DNA of 58,200 nucleotides from Planctomycetota bacterium (GTDB lineage Bacteria > Planctomycetota > UBA1135): assembly GCA_021776925.1 (NCBI GenBank), contig JAJFFB010000186.1:1-58200 (forward strand), written 5' to 3'. A model generated the notes under the pieces. That model made no database searches. It was not told the origin of the DNA and saw only the letters and a list, made by a program, of their open reading frames with translations. This document shows, one piece after another, positions 51,929-58,200 of this stretch (positions within the stretch are counted from its first letter, which is position 1; each line of letters begins with the position of its first letter). The position numbers were made by a program, and so were the translations under genes.

Positions 51929-52702
51929 ATGGCACTGTGCGGGCGCGGCTTGGAGGTCGGCTACCAGGGCGCGAGCGTGATCCAGGGCGTGGATCTGGAA
52001 CTTCGCCCGGATGAAATGGTGTGCCTGCTCGGTCCCAACGGCGCCGGCAAGAGCACGCTGGTGCGCGCCCTGGCGGGCTTGATGGCGCTGCGCCACGGAC
52101 AGGTCCACCTCGAAGACACCCCGCTGAGCGAGCTCAGCCCGGCGGCGCGGGCACGACGCATCGGCTTCCTGCCGCAGGAGGTGCGGCCCAGTTTTTCTTT
52201 CCGCGTCGAGGAGGCGGTCGCCCTCGGCGCCCGTTGCGCCGGCCACGGCAACTGGTTCGATCCCGCAGCAGGCGTCGAAACCGAACAGGCGGTCGAGCGC
52301 GCACTCGCCGCGGTCGACGCCAGCGGCTTGCGCCGGCGGCGCCTGGAGGAACTCTCCGGCGGCGAACGCAGGCGCGTTCTGCTGGCCTCGGTGCTCGCCC
52401 AGGAACCGCGTTATCTGCTCCTCGACGAACCCAGCGCGATGCTCGATCTCGAGCACCAGGTGGCGCTCTTCGAACTGCTGGCCAAACTGGCCGCCTCGGG
52501 CATCGGCGTGCTGGTGGTCACCCACGATCTCAACCTGGCCGGCCGCTGGGCCGATCAGATCGTGCTGCTGAAAGAGGGCCGTATTCTCAGCCGCGGCCGC
52601 CCCGGCGAGGTCCTGGTGCGCGAACAATTGGAACCGGTCTTCGGAACCCGCTTCCACCTCCTGCCAACACCCGACGGCCCTCCGGCGGTGGTCCCGCAAT
52701 GA
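51929..52702 (+). CDS. ABC transporter ATPase, BtuD/FecE family
   Basis: The 257-residue ATPase has Walker A GPNGAGKST, Q-loop FLPQEV, signature LSGGERRR, Walker B YLLLDEPSAML and H-loop VTHD. FecE/BtuD-type subunits power import of iron complexes or cobalamin. An ATG at 51920 (MGTMAL) is in frame, but the 51929 ATG fits the CATAAT box. The stop overlaps the permease ATG (ATGA). Confidence 0.9.
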   Translation: MALCGRGLEVGYQGASVIQGVDLELRPDEMVCLLGPNGAGKSTLVRALAGLMALRHGQVHLEDTPLSELSPAARARRIGFLPQEVRPSFSFRVEEAVALGARCAGHGNWFDPAAGVETEQAVERALAAVDASGLRRRRLEELSGGERRRVLLASVLAQEPRYLLLDEPSAMLDLEHQVALFELLAKLAASGIGVLVVTHDLNLAGRWADQIVLLKEGRILSRGRPGEVLVREQLEPVFGTRFHLLPTPDGPPAVVPQ

Positions 52703-53688
52703 AGCTGGGCCTGGGTGCGGTGGCGGTGGGGTCTCTAGCCATGGTGCTGGTGGCTCCGTGGTTCGGCACCGTTTCCATCGACGGTTGGAAGGCGTGGGCC
52801 GAGTGGATCGGCAGCCCCTCGGCAGAGTGGTCGCAGGACGCGCGTATCCTTGACCTGCGTCTGCCGCGCGTGGCCTTGGCGTGGCTGGCCGGCGGCGCGC
52901 TGGCCTGCGCCGGCGCGGTGATCCAGACGGTGCTGCGCAACGGCCTGGCCACGCCCTACACCCTGGGCGTCGCCTCGGCCGGCTCCTTCGGCGCCTTCCT
53001 GGTGCTGGCCTTCCCCAGCCTGGCCTGGTTCGGCGCACAGTCGGCGATCCTCTTTTCATTGACCGCGGCGCTGGGCTGCCTGGCGCTGGTGCTCGCCATC
53101 GCCCGCCGCAGCCAGCGCGCCGACGGCCTGCTGCTGGCTGGCATCACGCTCAATTTTTTCTTCGGCGCCGGCGTGATGCTGGTGCGCTTCCTCGCCGACC
53201 CCTTCCGCCTCGCGGCGATGGAGCGCTGGATGCTCGGATCGCTCGAGGCGGTGCGCTTCCAGGCGGCGCTGGCACCGGCGCCGTGGGTCTTCGCCGGCCT
53301 TGCTCTGGTGCTGACCCAGGCGCGCGCGCTCGACCAGCTGGCCTTCGATTCGGAACTGGCAGCGGCGCGCGGGGTGGCGGTCGAGCGCACCCGGCGCCTG
53401 GCCTTGCTCGGCGCCGGCCTGCTCACCGCCGGCGTGGTCGCCTTCACCGGACCGATCGGCTTCATCGGCCTGCTGGTTCCGCACGCGGTGCGGCCCTGGA
53501 CCGGGCTGCGCCACGGCCTGCTGCTGCCGGCTTCCTTCCTCGCCGGCGGCGCGCTGCTGGTCGCCGCCGATCTGCTCGCCCGCACCGTCCAGGTCGGCGG
53601 CCGCCACAGCGAGATACCGGTCGGCATCGTCACCGCGCTGATCGGCGGCCCGGTTTTCCTGGCCCTGCTGCTGCGCCGACGATCGTGA
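52699..53688 (+). CDS. ABC transporter permease, BtuC/FecCD family
   Basis: The 329-residue permease has about nine to ten helices and the FecCD segments DLRLPRVALAWLAGGALACAGAVIQ, NGLATPYTLGVASAGSFGA, TGPIGFIGLLVPHAVR and EIPVGIVTALIGGPVF. It forms the importer with the ATPase (4-nt overlap) and presumably the BtuF-like protein upstream. It is one of the clearest family matches in the window. Confidence 0.92.
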   Translation: MKLGLGAVAVGSLAMVLVAPWFGTVSIDGWKAWAEWIGSPSAEWSQDARILDLRLPRVALAWLAGGALACAGAVIQTVLRNGLATPYTLGVASAGSFGAFLVLAFPSLAWFGAQSAILFSLTAALGCLALVLAIARRSQRADGLLLAGITLNFFFGAGVMLVRFLADPFRLAAMERWMLGSLEAVRFQAALAPAPWVFAGLALVLTQARALDQLAFDSELAAARGVAVERTRRLALLGAGLLTAGVVAFTGPIGFIGLLVPHAVRPWTGLRHGLLLPASFLAGGALLVAADLLARTVQVGGRHSEIPVGIVTALIGGPVFLALLLRRRS

Positions 53689-53695
53689 GGCGGTG

Positions 53696-53758
53696 GCACC
53701 CGCCGTCGGTCGTAAGGTCGCGCACCCGCCGTCGGTGGTGAGGCCGCGCACCCGCCGC
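53696..53758. repeat. 26-bp tandem repeat, about 2.4 copies
   Basis: Units at 53696-53721 and 53722-53747 share GCACCCGCCGTCGGT followed by the GTAAGGTCGC/GTGAGGCCGC end. A third partial unit (GCACCCGCCG) begins at 53748. The array fills the 99-bp gap between the permease and the parvulin gene, just upstream of the latter's TAAAAT box. Confidence 0.7.
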
Positions 53759-53787
53759 AGGCGCGGCTCAAGCGCTAAAATACGGGG

Positions 53788-54327
53788 ATGGCCGAACCCG
53801 ACCGCATCTCCATCCAGCACGTGCTGATCTCCTTCGCCGACGCCCCGACCGAGGCCACTCGCAGCCTGGACGAAGCGCGCGAACTCGCCGATGAAGTGCT
53901 GCAGTTAGCGCGTGGAGGCGAGGAGTTCACCGAGCTGGTTCGCCAGCACAGCGACGACCCGATCCAGCCCGGCAACCCGAATCCGGGCGTCTATCAGCTG
54001 CTCAACCACAACGTCGAAGGGCGCACCTTTGCCGAGTTTGTCGACGACCTCAACCGCCGCGCCCAAGAACACCATCAGCTGCTCGCCACCAGCGTGCAGA
54101 GCGGAGACAAGTCACCGCAAGAAGCGGAAGCGGAAATGAACACCTTCGTGCAGGAACTGCAGGCCGAAGGCGATCAGATGAACGCCGAACTCCCGCACCC
54201 GCGCGGCGCGATGGTGCCCGCCTTCGGCGACGTCGGCTTCGCGCTCGAGGTCGGTGAGGTCAGCGTGGCCGAATTCAGCGAAGAAAGCTCGCCCTTCGGC
54301 TGGCACGTGATCAAGCGCCTGAGCTGA
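53788..54327 (+). CDS. Cytoplasmic parvulin-type peptidyl-prolyl isomerase with an internal insertion
   Basis: The 179-residue protein lacks a signal peptide. The parvulin core is present in two pieces: residues 1-60 (ISIQHVLISFADAP, LARGGEEFTELVRQHSDDP) and about 135-179 (VPAFGDVGFALEVGEVSVAEF, SPFGWHVIKRL). Between them is a charged, probably helical insertion of about 70 residues (e.g. RRAQEHHQLLATSVQSGDKS) where parvulins normally have only a short loop. The start has TAAAAT-ACGGGG-ATG, the same motif as at 5395. Target unknown. Confidence 0.82.
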   Translation: MAEPDRISIQHVLISFADAPTEATRSLDEARELADEVLQLARGGEEFTELVRQHSDDPIQPGNPNPGVYQLLNHNVEGRTFAEFVDDLNRRAQEHHQLLATSVQSGDKSPQEAEAEMNTFVQELQAEGDQMNAELPHPRGAMVPAFGDVGFALEVGEVSVAEFSEESSPFGWHVIKRLS

Positions 54328-54329
54328 GC

Positions 54330-54986
54330 CTACTTCTCGTCGAAGTAGTCGAGTTTGTCGAAGGGCACCACCACCGAGGTGATGATGTTCATGGCGTGCG
54401 AGACCACGCGCTTCAAATAGCGGTAGGCCAGAGCGGCAGCCGCGGCAGTGCCATCGGCTTCGCGGCGCATCACCATTTCATTGGTGCGTAGGTCGCAGTG
54501 CTTGTTGAAAGACCCGGCCTCGGCGATGAAAGCCCGCGCCGCCGCTTCGTCCTCGGAACGGTAGATGTTCTTGCAGCGCACCAGCATGCGCGAGGCGGTG
54601 TCCTTGAGCTCGACCAGTTCTTCGCGCACTCCGCTGTCGAGGTTGGGGCCCAGCGAGGCCAGATCGTAGAGGTTCTTGGCGTAGTCGCCGATGCGTTCGG
54701 CGTCTTTGACCAGGCTCATCAGCACCAGATCGCTGGCGATCGGCGCGCGCCCGTGGACCGAAGCGTGGGTCAGCACCCGGCGACGGATCTTGCGCTCGTT
54801 GTGGTTGATGCGCTTGTCGGTCGACCAGATGCCCTCCTTGACCGTGGCCGGATCGGTGCCCCCGACCAGCGCATTCGAGGCGGCGTCGAAGATGTGGCGG
54901 CCGTCGTCGAGCATCTGCTCGAACAAGGTCATGATTTCCTCCGCACTGCTCGCGGATTCTTGGATTTTTTTGAGCCAGTCGAACAT
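54330..54986 (-). CDS. PhoU-domain protein
   Basis: The 218-residue soluble helical protein has PhoU-type repeats: ERKIRRRVLTHASVHG and SLVKDAERIGDYAKNLYDLA (the E/D-rich metal-binding helix signature). It is encoded 5 nt after the Na/Pi transporter gene, a common pairing. It probably gates phosphate uptake or mediates signalling to the PhoR-like kinase. It converges with the parvulin gene. Confidence 0.85.
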   Translation of the reverse strand: MFDWLKKIQESASSAEEIMTLFEQMLDDGRHIFDAASNALVGGTDPATVKEGIWSTDKRINHNERKIRRRVLTHASVHGRAPIASDLVLMSLVKDAERIGDYAKNLYDLASLGPNLDSGVREELVELKDTASRMLVRCKNIYRSEDEAAARAFIAEAGSFNKHCDLRTNEMVMRREADGTAAAAALAYRYLKRVVSHAMNIITSVVVPFDKLDYFDEK

Positions 54987-54991
54987 GGGAA

Positions 54992-56149
54992 TCAGCGGAA
55001 CAGGAACATGCTAACAAGAGGTAAGCCGACGAAGACTATGAGGACATAGGCGACGACCAGGCCTTTGTTCTCGACCGCGCGTACCGCCAGGCCCTGGGCA
55101 AGCCGGATCGGAATCTGGCGCACCGCCGGGAAGGGATAGACCAGCAGAGTGGCCAACAGGTTGAAAATAACATGGACCAGCGCGATCTGCAGACCGTGGA
55201 TGTCGGTGGCCAGCGAAGCGAGAAAGGCGGTGATCGTGGTACCGATGTTGGCCCCGAGCATGACCGGGAATGCGTTCTCAAGCGTGAGAATGCCGGCCGC
55301 GCACAGCGGCACCAGCAGCGAAGTGGTGATGCTGGAGGACTGCACTCCCATCGTGATCACGGTGCCGATGGCAATGGCGAAGATCCCCGACTTCTTCAAC
55401 GCCCGGTTGATCGCGCGCTCCGCCCGCTGGGCGATCACCACCCTCATGTTCTTGGTGATCAAGGTGAGGGAAACGATGATGATGGCCAGACCGATCACGA
55501 TCATGGTGCCCCCGGCGAGCCAGCCGCTCCAGCCGAAGACGTCCTGGACCAGCGCCTTGACCACCTTCGAGCCGGCCTTGATCGAGGCCTTGATCGGACT
55601 GTCGTAGTCGCCGTCGACCACCCCCAAGGGCAGCGCGTTGGCCAGATAGCCGGCGGCTTTGTCGAGGAAGCCGGTGGCCAGCTGCAAGGGCAGGAAGATC
55701 GCCACGGCGATCAGGTTGAAAAAATCGTGCACAGTCGCCGCGGCGAAGGCGCGGGTGAAGTCCGCCTTGCGGCCGATGCTGCCGACCGACACCAGGGTGT
55801 TGGTGATCGTGGTGCCGATGTTGGCGCCCATGATCATCGGCACCGCGGTGACCACGTCGATCTCGCCCGAACCGACCAGGGCAACGATGGTGCTGGTGGT
55901 CACCGACGAGGACTGCACCAGGACCGTGCCCAGGATTCCCACCGCCAGCGCGGCGAGGGGATGCTGGATGCCCGAGAACAGCCCGCCGGCGGTATCGGCG
56001 CCAAGCACCTTGATGCCGCCAGAAAGCAGATTGATGGCGACCAGGAACAGATACAGCAGGACGACCAGCAGAACGATCCTGGGCAGGATGCGGACCTGGG
56101 TCGCTTCGGGCTCGGGGGTCGGCGCGAATTCCTGGGGAGGGGAGGTCAA
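54992..56149 (-). CDS. Na+/phosphate cotransporter (NptA/PF02690 family)
   Basis: The 385-residue membrane protein has two inverted halves, each with the family's QSSS motif: VQSSSVTTSTIVAL and VQSSSITTSLLVPL. GANIGTTITNTLV and GANIGTTITAFLA follow. It moves phosphate with sodium. The frame starts at a TTG (56149). A TAATCT hexamer is 9 nt upstream, so TTG initiation is plausible; no ATG lies near. The PhoU gene follows it. Confidence 0.88.
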   Translation of the reverse strand: MTSPPQEFAPTPEPEATQVRILPRIVLLVVLLYLFLVAINLLSGGIKVLGADTAGGLFSGIQHPLAALAVGILGTVLVQSSSVTTSTIVALVGSGEIDVVTAVPMIMGANIGTTITNTLVSVGSIGRKADFTRAFAAATVHDFFNLIAVAIFLPLQLATGFLDKAAGYLANALPLGVVDGDYDSPIKASIKAGSKVVKALVQDVFGWSGWLAGGTMIVIGLAIIIVSLTLITKNMRVVIAQRAERAINRALKKSGIFAIAIGTVITMGVQSSSITTSLLVPLCAAGILTLENAFPVMLGANIGTTITAFLASLATDIHGLQIALVHVIFNLLATLLVYPFPAVRQIPIRLAQGLAVRAVENKGLVVAYVLIVFVGLPLVSMFLFR

Positions 56150-56214
56150 GGCGGGCGCAGATTAACAGCCCCCGGGCTGGGGCTGGATCCTTGGATCCCA
56201 AGGCGTCACCGGCG

Positions 56215-57354
56215 TCAACTGCCCCCCAGCGGCCGTGCCGGATTGCGCGGCAGTTCCACCTTGAATTCCGATCCCCTGCCGGGATTGCTGTGCACCGAAA
56301 TCCGGCCGCCCATGCGATTGACCAGGTTGCGCACGATGGACAGTCCCAGGCCGGTGCCACCGGTGGCGCGGCTGTGCGAAGGATCGCCGCGGAAAAAGCG
56401 CTCGAAGATCCGCGGCAGGATCTTTGGGTCGATGCCGGGTCCGCTGTCCGAGACTTCCAGGGCCACGCAACTCTCATCGACATCGCGCATGCGCACCTCT
56501 ACGTCGCCGGCCGACGTGTAATTGACCGCATTCTGGGCCAGATTGCGCAGCACGGTTTCAAAGCACACCGGATCCACCAAGAGTTCGGGATCGCGCAAGG
56601 AAATCTCGACCTTGGTTTGCAGCCCCTTGGCTGCGGCAGCGTCGAGGATCGGACCCAGGATCTGATCGATGAGGGGGCCGACCGCGGTCAAGGTCGGGCT
56701 CGGCCGCCAGTCCGGGTCTTCGGCCCGCGTCAGCCCGAGCAGGTCGTCAGCCATCGAAGCCAGGGCGTTGGCGTTGCGCCGCGCCCGCTCGAGCAGGTCC
56801 GGGTGTTTCTCCGCGGGCACGACGTCGAGCAGATCAAGCAATCCGACCAGCGCAGCGATCGGGGTCTTCAATTCGTGCGAGGCATTGGCGACGAAATCGC
56901 GCCGCTTGCGTTCGACCCGCGCCGAGTCGCGCAGATCGCGCAGCACCATCAGGCGGCGGTTGTGCCCGGCCGGCGCCAGGGTGACCTCGAGTTCCATCGG
57001 CGAACCGTCGGCGGCGGGGGTGGTGACCACCTGGCGCACCGTTTCGCCGCTGCCAATCGCTGCGGCGAAGGCCAGGATCTGGCGGTTGCGCAACACTCGC
57101 GCCAGGTTCGGGCGCGAGGACATCGCGCTGGCGTCGGCGGCGACCAGGTGCAGCGCGGCGGGGTTGGCGTAATAGACCGACAGATCCCGGCCGAGCAGGA
57201 ACACGCCCTCGTCCAGGTGTTCGAGCACGCTGCGCATCGCCTCGCGCTTGGCCCGCAACTGTTCGAGGTCGTGGCGCAGGCTCAGCCGTCGCAGCCGTTC
57301 GCGCAGGAACAGCAGCGAGGTCGTCAGCGCCAGGGCAGCAAGGAACCAGGTCAA
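56215..57354 (-). CDS. PhoR-like sensor histidine kinase
   Basis: The 379-residue protein has one N-terminal helix (FLAALALTTSLLFL) and a PAS-like domain (about 40-135, LDEGVFLLGRDLSVYYANPAAL). HisKA carries FVANASHELKTPI (phosphorylated His), and HATPase has NLAQNAVNYTS (N box), DSGPGIDPK (G1), FERFFRG (F box) and GGTGLGLSIV (G2). Start is a TTG 4 nt after the stop of the response regulator. The short periplasmic part is PhoR-like. It follows the regulator in one operon, and a Na/Pi-PhoU pair lies downstream, so phosphate sensing is likely. Confidence 0.88.
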   Translation of the reverse strand: MTWFLAALALTTSLLFLRERLRRLSLRHDLEQLRAKREAMRSVLEHLDEGVFLLGRDLSVYYANPAALHLVAADASAMSSRPNLARVLRNRQILAFAAAIGSGETVRQVVTTPAADGSPMELEVTLAPAGHNRRLMVLRDLRDSARVERKRRDFVANASHELKTPIAALVGLLDLLDVVPAEKHPDLLERARRNANALASMADDLLGLTRAEDPDWRPSPTLTAVGPLIDQILGPILDAAAAKGLQTKVEISLRDPELLVDPVCFETVLRNLAQNAVNYTSAGDVEVRMRDVDESCVALEVSDSGPGIDPKILPRIFERFFRGDPSHSRATGGTGLGLSIVRNLVNRMGGRISVHSNPGRGSEFKVELPRNPARPLGGS

Positions 57355-57358
57355 AACT

Positions 57359-58057
57359 TCAATCGTGGTTGTCCGAGAAACGATAGCCGACGCCGCGCAC
57401 GGTTTCGATCTTCTCGCCCACCGCGCCCAGCTTGCGGCGCAGCGACTTGACGTGGGTGTCGATGTTGCGCTCGGTCACCACCGCGCCGGGGCCGACCACG
57501 CGGTCGAGAAGGTGACTGCGCTGGAAGACCCTTCCCGGGTTCGCGGCCAGGGTCTGCAGCAGCTTGAACTCGGTCAGCGTCAGCTGCAGCGCCAGGTCGC
57601 CGATGCGCACCTCGAAACGCGAGGGGTCGATGACCATGCCGTGGGTGGCGAGGATCCCCTCGGTGGCGAAGGGAGCCTTGGAAGTGGCGCGCCGCAGAAT
57701 GCTGCGCACCCGTGCGATCAGCTCACGCGGGCGTGCCGGTTTGGTGATGTAGTCATCCGCCCCCACCCCGAGGCCGAGCACCACGTCGGACTCCTCCGAC
57801 CTGGCGGTCAGCATCAGCACCGGGATCTGGCTCAGCGCCGCGTCCTTCTTGATCTCCTGGCACACCTCGATGCCGTCCATTCCGGGGAGCATCAGATCGA
57901 GAACGACCAGGTCCGGGGCATGGCGGCGGCACAGGGTCAGCGCGTCCTCGCCGCTGGTGGCGAGGTGGCAGCGAAAGCCCTCGCTCTCGAAGGTCAGCCG
58001 CAGCACCTCGAGCAGGTCGTCGTCGTCCTCGACCAAGAGCAGGGATCTGGAAGCCAC
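57359..58057 (-). CDS. PhoB-like OmpR-family response regulator
   Basis: The 232-residue protein has a receiver domain (acidic pocket EDDDD, phosphoacceptor Asp54 in VVLDLMLPG, Thr in MLTARS, Lys106 in YITKPARP) and a C-terminal winged helix (LTLTEFKLLQTLA, ERNIDTHVKSLRRKL, VRGVGYRF). It probably activates the phosphate genes. I choose the GTG at 58057 because TATCCT (58070-58065) lies 7 nt upstream; the longer frame to 58144 is not needed for the fold. Confidence 0.9.
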   Translation of the reverse strand: MASRSLLLVEDDDDLLEVLRLTFESEGFRCHLATSGEDALTLCRRHAPDLVVLDLMLPGMDGIEVCQEIKKDAALSQIPVLMLTARSEESDVVLGLGVGADDYITKPARPRELIARVRSILRRATSKAPFATEGILATHGMVIDPSRFEVRIGDLALQLTLTEFKLLQTLAANPGRVFQRSHLLDRVVGPGAVVTERNIDTHVKSLRRKLGAVGEKIETVRGVGYRFSDNHD

Positions 58058-58112
58058 GAGCAAAAGGATAGCGGGGTGTCGGCCCGGCGGCGGTCCTGCC
58101 ATACTGGGGGCC
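58058..58112. promoter_or_regulatory. 55-bp divergent leaderless promoter pair
   Basis: Minus: TATCCT (58070-58065), 7 nt, GTG 58057. Plus: CATACT (58100-58105), 7 nt, ATG 58113. No room for conventional untranslated leaders. No obvious PHO box was seen here by eye. Confidence 0.5.
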
Positions 58113-58200
58113 ATGCCTGACCTCGACCCTGAGTTCGTGGCCATCCTGCGTTGCCCCGTCAGTCGTAAAGAGCTTGTCCAGAAAGGAGATTGGCTCGTTT
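58113..58200 (+). CDS. Trm112/UPF0434 family protein, N-terminal part (runs off window)
   Basis: The visible 29 residues (MPDLDPEFVAILRCPVSR, then KELVQKGDWLV) match the start of Trm112-like small zinc-ribbon proteins, with the first Cys of the CP motif (LRCPVS). These activate methyltransferases or act near the cell envelope. The gene continues beyond 58200. Confidence 0.65.
   Translation, partial: MPDLDPEFVAILRCPVSRKELVQKGDWLV

Noticed and set aside
1..58200. tRNA/rRNA genes, insertion sequences, integrases, CRISPR arrays
   Set aside because: I read the gaps on both strands and saw no cloverleaf, rRNA-like stretch, transposase motif or regularly spaced repeat array; the only tandem repeat is the short 26-bp one.

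Overview
The window reads as a single contiguous stretch of a GC-rich bacterial chromosome with compact operons, frequent ATGA/TGATG stop-start overlaps and many GTG/TTG starts. I see no rRNA, tRNA, phage, transposase, integrase or CRISPR array. The cell is Gram-negative-like: outer-membrane-type polysaccharide export (Wza/Wzc), lipoproteins and a BtuF-type periplasmic protein. A CHRD protein with a C-terminal tail ending in an 'LQFW...SNGL' pattern, plus WG-repeat and CHRD secreted proteins, hint at a deep-branching Planctomycetota-like lineage; this is inference with low to moderate confidence.

Layout. 1-9.7 kb: a broken serine hydrolase (beta-lactamase fold) gene, hybrid malic enzyme/phosphotransacetylase (maeB), a two-gene membrane-protein operon, an FAD oxidoreductase, and a minus-strand set (TIGR01777 epimerase, RluD-type pseudouridine synthase, RlmI-like methyltransferase). 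9.7-12.7 kb: three-gene transhydrogenase operon pntAA-pntAB-pntB. 12.7-21.5 kb: secreted or unknown proteins (one of visibly lower GC), a PlsC acyltransferase, a phosphatase-like lipoprotein, a DASS anion transporter with RCK domains, and a WG-repeat protein.

21.5-29.5 kb is the most unusual part. A minus-strand operon encodes a TetR regulator fused to two tandem DUF2249 domains, a 12-TM NnrS-like heme-type membrane protein, and an 893-residue NAD-type formate dehydrogenase alpha subunit. The FDH active-site codon is an in-frame TGA followed by a SECIS-like hairpin, so it is a selenoprotein and not two broken genes. The operon diverges from hemerythrin and DUF302 genes across two perfect 12-bp palindromes. 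A NuoF/FdsB-like flavoprotein that could be the FDH diaphorase lies about 4 kb away on the same strand.

29.5-50.4 kb is a large surface-polysaccharide locus: CapD/WbpM dehydratase, WbpV-like reductase, WecA/WbpL-like initiating transferase, WbpP and WbpO (UDP-GalNAc and UDP-GalNAcA), two AsnB-type amidotransferases, three GT4 glycosyltransferases, Wzx flippase, a Wzy/WaaL-type polymerase or ligase, a DUF4915-type protein, and the Wza/Wzc export pair. The gene content parallels the Pseudomonas aeruginosa O6 set and predicts a QuiNAc-initiated glycan with (amidated) GalNAcA.

50.4-58.2 kb: a BtuF-BtuD-BtuC importer interrupted by an oppositely oriented gmhA-like gene, a cytoplasmic parvulin with a long insertion, a phosphate module (PhoU, Na/Pi cotransporter, PhoR-like kinase, PhoB-like regulator), and the start of a Trm112-family gene.

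A recurring feature is a TANNNT (-10-like) hexamer only 6-8 nt upstream of the start codon at about fifteen genes on both strands, including GTG and TTG starts. This predicts widespread leaderless transcription, and I used it to choose several starts.
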